Assembly: GCA_019279435.1 (NCBI GenBank)
Contig: JAAALK010000284.1
Coordinates: 15,505,294 to 15,569,293 of the forward strand
From: Zizania palustris
Lineage: Eukaryota > Streptophyta > Magnoliopsida > Poales > Poaceae
Length of the DNA: 64,000 bases
Reading direction: 5' to 3'
Within the stretch, counting starts at the first letter, position 1, and each line of letters opens with the position of its first letter. Of this stretch, positions 43,358-53,684 are shown in pieces. The notes beneath the pieces were generated by a model. That model was given only the letters and a program-made list of their open reading frames with translations, had not been told where the DNA came from and did no database searches. The position numbers were made by a program, and so were the translations under genes.

Positions 43358-46300
43358 TCAATTATCATCAAAATCAGGATCAATTTGTCCTTTTCTCCCC
43401 AAAGCACGCCATGTTACTTTTTTCTTCTTATGTTGGTGTTTCCTTTTCTCGGGAACTGCCACATCATTAGAATCGCCGAGAAAAGAATCTGTCGACGATT
43501 CTGACTCTACATTAAACGAAGTCGGCAATTCATCATCTTGATAAACCTCATCGACCTCTTCAACCTCCAATTGATAAGCGTCATCACTAGGGGTGTGTAG
43601 ACGTTCCCGAGGATTCACTTTGTAGACTACCCACCAAGCACTTAGTTTTTCACATGGGTAGGGCATATAATACACCTGCTCGACTTGGTGAGCAAGGACA
43701 AAATTGTCGCAACTAGATAATCGTTCCGCGTGTTTGACTTCAACCATCCCAAATTGGTTTTCACGAGTACCATGTTTAGGGTCGAACCAATCACAATCGA
43801 AGAAGACTACTTTAATCTCCTTATTCCCGGCAAATTTGTACTCGATTATATTTTTGATGATTCCATAATACATAGTTTCGTGTCCTTGTCCATCAACGAC
43901 CCTTGTAACAACACCAGTATTAGTTGTTGCCGCTAGAGGTCGATATGCTTCAAATATAGTTGAACGGAAGCGGAAACCATTAACATCATAGCGACCGTAA
44001 CTTTTGGCACTAATACTCCCGTAAGAGAGCTGTCGCAAGTCTATATGTACATTGTCAGCGAGCACGCACTACAAATCATAAGAGATTATAAGATAATTAA
44101 CCTAGTAGAGTAAAATAATACGTGTCAGAAAAGGTAAGGATTTACATGTTCTCTGAACCAAGTGAGAAAACTAGGCCCGCCATTTACTCCTTCTCGACGC
44201 AATTTATCTAATTGCTTCTCCGTTGGTTGACGACCAGACGTCAAGTATTTCGAATCAAACATACTGTCAATGTAACGAATAGGTAAACAAACGGGTATAA
44301 AATTTGGAGGTAAAATATAAAACTAAAACGAATCACTTACGCGAAATATTATTCCATCTCTTCCATATTTGAGTACATGTAGAGCAAGGCATTTGTTCGT
44401 TCTTCCTGAGTTACATAATATGTCGTGGAAACACCAACAGTTATGCCCTTCCACCCAAATATTTGGAGATCACTACAAGGATGGTCTTCATCCATATGGT
44501 ACCGTGTAGCAGGTGTGTTGACATTGTGATGCTCAGCGAAGTATACACTAGTGAAGTATGCTATCTCTTTCAATTTAAATTCTTCTGCGATGCAACCTTC
44601 AACTCTGGCCTTATTACCAACCATCGCTCTAAGATTCTTTAGGGACCTTTCAATATGATACATCCACCTATATTGCACAGGGCCACCTACCTTAGCTTCA
44701 TATGGCAGATGAACCAGTAAATGTTGCATTGGATTGAAGAACCCTGGAGGGAATATTTTTTCCAGTTTACATAAAGCACCGGGATCTCTTTCTCTAGCAT
44801 CTCCATCATATCTTTCTTAATTTCTTTCGCACAAAGTTGTCTATAAAAATGGCTCAGCTCAGCTAACGCCTTCCACACATCATCATTCAGGTACCCACGA
44901 AACATTACAGGAAGGAGTCTTTCCATTATTATGTGGTAATCGTGACTTTTCAATCCATTTAATTTCCCTGTCTTCAAGTTCACAGCTCTTCTAAATCCCG
45001 CGGCGTAACCATCTGGGAATTTCAAATTTTTCAACCACCTCATTACTTGTTTTTTTTCTTTAGGTTTTAAACAAAATGGGGCACGTGGCTTGCCACCACT
45101 ATTCGTCAACTCAAGGGTTGGTCGATTACAAATCTCAGCTAAATCTCTTCTCGCCTTTACATTATCTTTTGTCCTGTCAGTAAAATCCATACATGTACTT
45201 ATAATGCTTTCACCAACATTACGTTCCTGATGCATAACGTCAATGTTGTGCATCAGAATTAGTGATTTGACGTACGGCAGTTCCCATAAACCACATATGT
45301 GGGTCCAATTATGTTCGGTTCCGAATCCTACAAATCCATCCTCATTTTCATTAAGGACCAACTCATTCAGCATATCAGCGATTTCTATACCATTTAAACG
45401 CCTTGGTGGTCCCTTTACAACAATGCTGTCCTTCTTGAAATTGTTCCTCTATAACCTAAATGGGTGATTCATGGGCAAAAAGCATCTATGGCAATCAAAG
45501 TAACAAATCTTTCCCCCGAAGTTCAGACGGAAACAATCTGTGTCCTTCGCACATATCGGGCATGTCAACCTTCCATGACAACTCCAACCAGAAAAAATAC
45601 CGTATGCCGGAAAATCGTGGACCGACCACAGATACGCAACTCGAAGATTGAATTTTTGTTTCTGGTCATAGTCATATGCTTCAACTCCTTTCCACAATTG
45701 TTTCAACTCTTCAATTAAGGGCTTCAGCATCACGTTTAGTCGTGTTCCAGGATGATCTGGACCGGGTATAATGAGACACAGGAACATAAATTCATATTTC
45801 ATACAAAATGAAGGTGGAAGGTTGTATGGAATAGAAAACACGGGCCAACAAGAGTACGACGATGCCGTTACATTGAAAGGCGTGAATCCATCAGTTGCCA
45901 ACCCGATGCGAACATTCCTTGCATCACTAGCAAAGTCTGCATCAAAATCATCTAGAGCCTTCCATGCCGCACCATCAGATGGGTGCACCATTACTTGATT
46001 ATTCTCACGTACACCTTCTTTATGCCATCGCATATGTCTAGCGGTTTTCTTTGATAGAAACAATCGTTTCACCCGAGGTGTAAGAGGCATGTAACGAAGT
46101 TGCTTATGAGCAACCTCTGTCGTCACCTTCTCTCCATCTTCATTTACGACCTCTACGAATCTCGGTTTACCACATTTTAAGCATTTCACCTCATTACTAT
46201 GTTCTTTCCAGAACAGCATACAATTATCTCGGCACACATCAATCTTCTCATACTCCATACCGAGAGCAGAAAGCATTTTCTTTGACTGATACATGTCTTT

Positions 46301-46888
46301 CGGCACCTTATGGTTCTTAGGAAGGATATCGCTGATCAGATTCAAGAGCTCCTTATAACAATTGTTTGAAAATGCAAACTTTGACTTAATAGCCATAATA
46401 CGAGTCACGAAAGCGAGAACGCTTACGGTGGTGTGCTCATGCAATGGCTCTTCTAAAGCTCGAAGGATGTCGAAAAACTTTTGAACCTCCGGTGTTGGAG
46501 GATCCTCGGGGTTTGATTCAAACTCCGGTCGTATAGCATCAACCATCTCATCCATCCTATCGTCAGCAACGCTATCATCTTCTTCTTCCACTACTAATAC
46601 CGTTTTTTCACGGCCTGTCTCGCCGTGAAAAGACCAAACTTCATAACCTGGCACGAAACCATATTTGCAAATATGCAATGACAACGTCCTCTTGTCTTGC
46701 CAACGAGAATTTCTGCACTTCATGCATGGGCACCTCGCGCCAGTGTTTGTTGTCAAAGCGAATGCACGATCAACAAATTTCTCAGCGTTGATTACCCACT
46801 CCCTCGTGTGAGCTCCACTTTTCATCCAACCACTATACATCCACCGTCGGTCGTCCTCAGTCATTCTATATGCAAAACATTCATTCAA
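43358..46888 (-). pseudogene. TNP2-like CACTA transposase (one stop, one frameshift)
   Basis: Catalyses excision and integration of the element in the nucleus. The first frame (46,888-45,449) holds a transposase-associated domain (RWMYSGWMKSGAHTREW, CPCMKCRN, LHICKYGFVPGYEVW), a linker and the start of the Tnp2 domain (GPDHPGTRLNVMLKPLIEEL, GIFSGWSCHGRLTCPIC). After HPFRL an in-frame TAG (near 45,449) interrupts the core, which resumes without a frame change. The rest of Tnp2 (45,373 on) has LILMHNIDVMHQERN. A DUF4218-type region begins at GLKSHDYHIIMERLLPVM. A 1-bp loss near 44,780 shifts to the frame 44,729-44,349 (PYEAKVGGPVQYRWMYHIER). After introns, 44,280-44,160 and 44,065-43,358 encode a DUF4216-type region (FFDCDWFDPKHGTREN, VYYMPYP) with a basic Lys-rich tail that may be a nuclear signal. 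Start could be the ATG at about 46,864 (MTEDDRRW) or one upstream. Confidence 0.9.
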
Positions 46889-47118
46889 TCAAAGGGCTCG
46901 CAACAAACACACACCCTGGCCACCCCCCGCCTCCGCCTCCGGACAACGGAGGGGAAGTAGAGGCGGCCGGGCGGCCGGCGACGCAAGGGGAAGCAGAGCC
47001 CACCGGCGACGCGATTCACCACGGCGTCCGGCGGTGACCGCCTGGACGCCTAGTCGGCGCAGGCGATGCCGTGACAACCATGGTCTATAGGAAAAGATAG
47101 GTCCTAAACCCACCCAAG

Positions 47119-47300
47119 AGTGACCGACAAAACGTGGTATTTATGACGAGCCATGAGTCCGAACGAAATTTCAGCAGCATAACCCCGCTGTTCTCCAATT
47201 GCACGCCTGATAGTGGTGCAATGGAGAACAACAAGGTTATGTTACTGAAATCTCATTCGGACTCATGACTCATCATAAAACCACGCTCTGTCGCCCACTC
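47119..47300. repeat. Long inverted repeat (about 86-bp arms, 11-nt loop) in the CACTA leader
   Basis: Left arm 47,119-47,204 and right arm 47,216-47,300 are nearly perfect reverse complements (CCATGAGTCC with GGACTCATG, TTCTCCAATTGCAC with GTGCAATGGAGAAC). The outermost pair is GAGTGACCGAC with GTCGCCCACTC. It may be a MITE nested in the CACTA element or a foldback transcript source. No target duplication was established. Confidence 0.85.
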
Positions 47301-47349
47301 TGAGGCTGTCCAAAAATGGACAATTCCGGACCTGCACATCTCACACGCA

Positions 47350-47830
47350 TGACACGTGTGAGACATGTTGGTCCGAAACGGGTGACGCATAGGTTTCGTT
47401 ACACTATCTACGTTGTTTTCAAATAAAAAATTGCATACGAAAAGGAATATATATAATAAAGTATATATATGTAATACTAATCACCCAATGAAATCATTAA
47501 AACTATATGCATATGTAGAATAATATAATTAGAATCATATATACATAATATCACAACATATATTGCATATGAAATAAAACATCGCATATATATGAAACAT
47601 ATTTAAAAGCGTGAAACATACGTAAAATCACATATCTTCTAACCTTAACAACTATATGTATGTGACACATATCTTCTAACCTTAACAATTTATGTGACAC
47701 ACAATTCACAAATAAAAAGTGAAAAAATAACACATGCATTAACAATTTATCTTCTAATAACACATTAACAATTTATGTGACACATAATTCACAAATATAA
47801 TAAAAAGTGAAAAAAAAGCCGAAAACATTA
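47350..47830. other. AT-rich CACTA segment, no gene
   Basis: Non-coding AT-rich sequence with repeated short strings such as ATCTTCTAACCTTAACAA (twice, near 47,634 and 47,669) and AACAATTTATGTGACACA (twice, near 47,683 and 47,767). No ORF with a recognisable domain. Confidence 0.5.
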
Positions 47831-47834
47831 CTTC

Positions 47835-48300
47835 GTTTGGACGACGAGATGGGCGGCGACGACGGGCGGCGACGACGGGCGGCGGCGGCGACGACGGGCG
47901 GCGGCGGCGACGACTTGGGGGCAGCGGCCGGAAGGGGGCGGTGACGGTCGGGAGGGTGCGCGGCGGCGGGCGGGCGGCGGCGGCCGCGGGAGGCGGCGGG
48001 CGGGCGGCGGCGGGCGGGGCGCGGGAGGAGGCGGCGCCCGCGGGAGGCGGCGGGCGGGCGGCCGGCGGCGGGCGGGCGACGGCGGCCGCGGGAGGCGGCG
48101 GGCGGGCGGGCGGCAACGGGCGGGCGCGGGAGGAGGCGGCGCCCGCGGGAGGAGGCGGCGGCCGCGGGAGGCGGCGGGCGGGCGGGCGGCGGCGGCGGCG
48201 GGCGGCGGCGGCGGGCGGCGGCGGCGGCGCAGGCTGGGCGCGGGAGGAGGCGCGCGGCGGCGGGGCTACTGTGCGCGCGTACAGGGAGTTAGGTCTCCCT
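47835..48300. repeat. Extremely GC-rich CGG/GGC low-complexity block in the CACTA element
   Basis: About 460 bp composed almost wholly of C and G, with strings such as GGCGGCGGGCGG and GCGGGAGGCGG, lying between the right subterminal array and the TNP2 gene. The long plus-strand Gly/Arg/Ala open frame here and its minus-strand Pro/Ala counterpart are low-complexity artefacts. In maize Spm the GC-rich region next to the promoter is a methylation-controlled regulatory region; a similar role here is an inference from position and composition. Confidence 0.8.
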
Positions 48301-48329
48301 GTACGCGCGCGCGGTTGGGGGAAAAGGCC

Positions 48330-48598
48330 AAATTAACTTCCGTCGGCCAGCATTAAAGCCGACGGAAGTTAGCTAACTTCCGTCGGCTTTAATGCTGGCC
48401 GACGGAAGTTAGGGGGATCCGAGCGGCCGCGGAAAATTCCCCGCTAACTTCCGTCGGCCATTGTCAGAAGCCGACGGAAGTTAAGTTAACTTCCGTCGGC
48501 TCGTGGAGGCCGACGGAAGTTAATTAACTTCCGTCGGCTTGCCCAAAAGCCGACAGAAGTTAAGTTGGCCGACGGAAGTTTATGAGTTTCATGTAGTG
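48330..48598. repeat. Right CACTA terminal and subterminal repeats
   Basis: Five CTTCCGTCGG and five CCGACGGAAG copies plus one degenerate, ending ATGTAGTG. The first four copies form an extended palindrome (48,332-48,411) built on GGCCAGCATTAAAGCC and its complement. Matches the left array and defines the end that carries the TNP2 promoter. Confidence 0.92.
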
Positions 48599-48601
48599 AA
48601 T

Positions 48602-51600
48602 ACAACTACAATTAAATCAATTTATTGCATAATCATCCAAAAATTCTTACGTTCTCATATTAAAATATCATATTATTGTTATATATATAAAAACCTATAC
48701 ATTTTGGTTTGTCATGAACCTCCAAAATCGGCACTGTGTAGGTGTGTGCATGTCGCGCTCAGGTGTGTGCATGGCGCACGAGGCCGGGGGGTCCGTGTGG
48801 CGTGCGGGGTTTCACAAAACACATTTCGTGATGACATCCAGTAGCTTCCGGTCGAGCGACTTAAGGGTGATCGAGGAGCCCAATGATCTAATATTGCAAC
48901 AGAATGTCGCGGTTGTTGGGTGTGAAATAACCAGCAACAACAGATTAACCCTATCTTGCAACTAAACTTGGTTACCTAGACACGAGCAACTTAACGAGCC
49001 AAGACAGCGTCGGGATCTTATTAAACAAGTTAAGCTAGCCAAACTGCCTTGTTAAGCACTGGATCAAGCGTCGGGATCTTATTAAACAAGTTAAGCTAGC
49101 TAGCAGCAAGCCACCAATAGAATGTATACGTTCAATTACTACTAAGACTTTTCTGCAAAGACAGCTCCAAAATGGGGAGTGTACCAAGTGTTAGAATTAA
49201 TTAGACATATATATTAACGAGATAAATAAAAAAACCATTTTATTTTTAGAGTGATTTAGTGTGAAGCAGTTTTTGAATGATTATTAACGCACGTTATACT
49301 GTTGCCATGCACACAGCAACGACCCAGCACTAACCCCTGCACTGATGATGATGACAAGCTCCGTATAATCCTCGTATGCGCGTTAAAATACAACAAGAGC
49401 ATCTCGCTTCTACTCTCACTTTTCTCCCTTCTGCTAATCTTGCGTGTCACCTGCGGAAGAAACCAACAACCCGCCACTAATATAATCCACATTAAGCTAC
49501 AGATTACACACGCAGCGCATGCATGCAGGCCTGGCGATTGCCGTCCGTCCGATCCGCGACGGACTGTTTACACGTCACGTCGGCGCGCTGTTGCTGAGGC
49601 GCCAACAGTGGCCTGCATGCCGGCCTGACGGCTAAAGTTGAAAGCGGAACATGTCGGAGGTGACATCGTGAGTCACTCTCGATCAATACGTACATCACTG
49701 CCTGCAGAGCTGCATCGCACGGACGACACCGCTAGGCGCTAGCTATAATGCTCTACTCTCTAGCCCATTGTCCGCTCGTCCCAAATCAAATCCTGGATGG
49801 ATTAATGTTTGGTTGCTTTACCACCTAAATGATTCGGCGTAATTTTGAAGGATGTGTGTATTTGTTTGGTTCTGTCGTAGGAAATTATTTTAGATATATT
49901 CCGAAAATATTATTTTGGATGCTAAATCATTCCGTACTGGTAAAATTCAAAACAGTATAAATAGCTATTTTAGTGAGGAGAAATTATCTGATGCATGCAG
50001 GTGTGCGGTGTGTGCCCCCTTGCGCTCGCCTGCATCGCGACGGCGTAGATATGATCGCATCCGCTTTCGCCGTCCACAGGCACTGTGCGTCGCATGTGCC
50101 CGTGCGCGTCGACGTGAAAATGATGGAGGAGTTGGATAGGCTTCTAGGAGTGTAGGCGGTAGGGGAGCAGCCGAGCAGCGCTGCACGATGGGCATCTCTG
50201 CATGGTCGAGAGAATATCGCCCGGTACGGCCAGCGCCGCGACGCCGCGACGGAAAATCATGCGTGTAAAGTCTGTGAGGGGATCGTTGCGTGCTGAAAGG
50301 ATTCCTATCCTGGTCTCATCTGTGCTTGATTTTTCTGTGCCAAGTGAACCAAAAACTTTATTTCTAGCGGATTTTATGACGATTTCTACGAGCTGAGAGG
50401 AGCTAGTTTTTACTAGAAAATAAGATAAATCCTGATCCCGATCCAGGCGGGTTTGCAAAAAAACGAGAGAAAAAATCCCGATCCATCCGTGCGTTTAGCC
50501 GGGCCATGGAAATTATTCGTGGCCACGCCCACGCACGCAGCATCCGTGAAGTAAACAAGGATTTTGTTTAATAATACATTTTTAAAAAAATATTCAATAC
50601 TCGTACGTGATTTCAAAAAATTATAAAAATAATCATATGTCGACTCATCGTAGGCCAAACCAAGGACCAACTTGCCAACGGCTAGTTCGACGGGCACCTA
50701 ACACGCACATTAGGCTACATGGCACATTATCAATCGAATTAGGCTACATAGCCTAGATCGATCGACCATGTTTTGATCTGTACTGCTTAGTCTAAATTGG
50801 CGCTTGGTCGGACGATCTAGGCCACGTGGCCTAGATGACTAACGACTGACATGTGTCAGACACAAATGCAGGGAATGATCGAAGTAGCTATTATGTCTTA
50901 GATCGGCCGAACTAAGTCACGTGGCCTAGTTCTACGATGATGAGCCGAGCGGTGACATTTTTACAATTTTTGAAATCGTGTACCATAATTGATTTTTTTA
51001 AATGCATTATTTTTTTTAAGAAAAATCAGTAAATGCACCGGCATACCAGCACGTTGGGATGGCCAAATGGGCCGTTGAACGTGCACTATTTATGATCTAA
51101 GTACGGCCCATCACAATTGCCTTTGCCTATGGCCTGTGTCCATGTGGCCTATTTCTGTTGTGTTTGGGTCAGAAACTCAGTATGTCGAGTCATCACGGAA
51201 CGACACCGCATGATATAAAACCAATCGTTTTTCTGAAATCCATGAATTTAAAACGAAACTCGTACTCAAATTCTTCAGGTTATCGAAACCTTAACCCATG
51301 GTTTATCACAAATTCACAATACAATACATTTCACACGAGCTTCAGGGGCGTACAGGCGGCCGAATCAAGGAAGGCTGGCGATGGCCGGTGAAAAACCTAG
51401 ATGTGGCTGGTGAAGTGGTGCGGGCATGTGGCGTTTTGGCCCTAGGCGCGCGGCGCACGGCACTACGGATGGCATGGACGCCGGCGATGCGTCGATCCTC
51501 GGCGACCGTCTTCTTGGAGTTGATGTACATCGGATAGATGATGTTCCACTTCTTGATGTTGTTGCTTCTCATGTCACTACCACCGTCCATCTCTACACGA

Positions 51601-51768
51601 TCGATTGCACTCGAACACGGCGCAGATCCTGCTGTAAGAATGGCAGACGGAGCGGCACTGTAGCTGCTCCTAGCTGGCGACGATGCGTCGTCGTTGGTGC
51701 GGCTCCGTTCTGCCCAACCGTCAACCCCTTTCGCAGTCCGACCGGCCAACCACTTGTCCACTTGTCTG
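48602..51768. other. No gene seen; short direct repeats only
   Basis: Mixed AT-rich and locally GC-rich sequence. A 33-bp direct repeat (core GCGTCGGGATCTTATTAAAC) occurs at 49,007 and 49,068, 61 bp apart. Open frames of 60-140 codons on both strands around 49,500-50,460 and 51,160-51,870 overlap one another, lack recognisable domains and show no consistent codon bias. I do not call genes. Confidence 0.5.
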
Positions 51769-51939
51769 CTCTCTCTCTCTCTCTCTCTGTCTCTGTCTCA
51801 CGAGACACCAGTGAGCACACACAAGCCACAGCCGCCTCTTTCTCACAGGAGTTGGGAACTTGGGATTAGGGTTAGACTGTTGGAGCTTGGAGGGTGGAGT
51901 GGATACGTGGAGTTGGCTGGGCTGGGCTGGGCTGGGCTG
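51769..51939. repeat. CT microsatellite and GGGCT pentamer repeat
   Basis: (CT)n at 51,769-51,788 followed by CTGTCTCTGTCTC, and five GGGCT units at 51,915-51,939. Simple-sequence repeats only. Confidence 0.85.
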
Positions 51940-53591
51940 AAACTTGACTAAGTAGAAGTGAGTAATGGATTGGATTGTTTGTGTAAATAATCAGGTAAAT
52001 AGGTGGATATATTTGAGTTTAAATAAATGATTACCCAAACCTCGAGCCCAAAGATTTACAATCGGACATACCACACTAGCATGTAGTCGATGGGTACCCG
52101 TTCTATTAATTAGGAATCAGATATGATAGAGATTTAGTACCACGGAGAATTAAACAACTGAAAAAACAATTTCCATTAGGTTTGGTGAGGATTAGTACGA
52201 CCCTTTAGTCCCCGCCCCCGCCTCCTGATCCGTTTCAGTTTAGAAAAATAGGGCCTAGCTCATTAGCCCAATAGTTAAAGTATAAATATTGGAATCTAAA
52301 CTCTATGCTTGAGTTGTGAAATTATAAATTGACTAGCAAAATGCTCATGCTTTGCTATGAACAAAATAAAAATATTATAATGTTGTCTAAAATAAATCAA
52401 ATATATTTTTATATTATATATATGTTATTCACTTTTAATTATATGTGTCAATCCACTTTTATTAGTTTGTTGTGTAATATTAAATAGTATCAAGGAGTAA
52501 ACTGCAAAAAAAACTACAATGAGTAGGTGGAGGGCAAATTCACCACCACTAGGTTCTTTTAAAGCAGTATATAGAAACTACATATTTTCTCAAAATTTTA
52601 TATATGAATTATGATGCGTGATTATTATAAACGATTATTGATTATGAATATATGTTCATATATTAATATTATGTTTTAGATGATTGGATTAAAGCGGGGG
52701 CAACTCTGCGGTGAAAAATCCACACTAGGTGCTGGGATGGGAAAAAATTATCTCCATCAATATTGGTGAGTACGGGAATGAGGAAAATATATGAGACGAG
52801 TATGAGATGGTTAAACTCACCGAAAATTCTCTACTAGCATGACATGAGAGCTCACTGAGCCGAGACTGTGTCATTTGGGCCGGCATGGCATGTCCCGTTA
52901 GACCAGCCATGTCTAACGGGCTGCACTGTGATCGAGCCGTGCCCAGTTGTGCTTTGGGTCCGACCGCACACCGGTGCGCGGAACCGCGCGCCGCGCGTCG
53001 CGCACGGCTGCCGCCGACTCCCAGCCTACTGCTCGCCCGGCCCAGCATCAGATTACGAGCTCTCAAATCCAAACTAGCTCTCCTTGAGCAATATGGAATA
53101 TGGATGCTCACAATTTAGCTAAATCTGCATGTAATATGAAAAGTCGTAAACATTGTAGTTCCTAATCAATTAATAGCCTAATTTCCGCAAAAAAAATCCA
53201 AACTATCATTCTCTCTCTGAAAAACTTTAGCAGCTCGGAGATCTATAGAGTGATTGTCTCGGTATAATAATACACGTTCCCAAATGCAGCGTACCTAGGA
53301 CAAAACACACCCGGAGCCAATGTGACAATCAACACACTGTACTGTAAGACATATACAAATGTTTTGCCCATATCTACGGGATATTAGATTAGTCACTCAT
53401 TCCATTACGGCATGAGCTCCCGCCACACCCATATAAAATGCGATCAGATTCTCCCAGTCTCGGCTGCACACATCCACGCCAGTGGACGGCACGCATAATA
53501 TATCCTACCTTATCTCCTCTCGTCGATAGGTGTACGCCTACAACGTATAATAAACCAGATTAATTAACAATGGCTGCTGCTTGCTGGCATG

Positions 53592-53593
<2 letters not shown>
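51940..53593. other. No gene seen; possible core promoter near 53,431
   Basis: AT-rich with one GC-rich patch (52,860-53,060). A TATA-like CATATAAAATGCG at 53,430 is followed by C/A-rich sequence and the compound microsatellite, which could be the start of a plus-strand transcript. No ORF supports a protein product. Confidence 0.3.

Positions 53594-53680
<87 letters not shown>
53594..53680. repeat. Compound (TG)n(AG)n microsatellite
   Basis: About 40 bp of TG dinucleotides pass directly into about 47 bp of AG dinucleotides. The reading frames over it are artefacts. Confidence 0.97.

Positions 53681-53684
<4 letters not shown>

Larger units (their letters stand above)
40164..48598 (-). mobile_element. 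Full-length CACTA (En/Spm) transposon, 8,435 bp
   Basis: Ends CACTACAAC... at 40,164 and ...TGTAGTG at 48,598, flanked by perfect 3-bp duplications AAT (40,161-40,163 and 48,599-48,601), which is diagnostic of CACTA elements. Both ends carry arrays of the subterminal motif CTTCCGTCGG/CCGACGGAAG. A TNP2-type transposase gene and a TNPA-like gene lie on the minus strand in the usual order. This is an autonomous-type structure, but the TNP2 frame has a stop and a frameshift, so the copy is probably dependent on others. Confidence 0.95.

Noticed and set aside
47941..48336. Long plus-strand open frame rich in Gly, Arg and Ala, and its minus-strand Pro/Ala partner
   Set aside because: Pure CGG/GGC low-complexity sequence has no stop codons by composition; no domain or homologous start.
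49305..50500. Possible gene between 49.3 and 50.5 kb
   Set aside because: Open on both strands in short pieces, no conserved motif, start context or splice sites that join into a longer frame.
52265..52335. Possible second tRNA-like A/B box pair
   Set aside because: The A box deviates and the B box does not fit the consensus.
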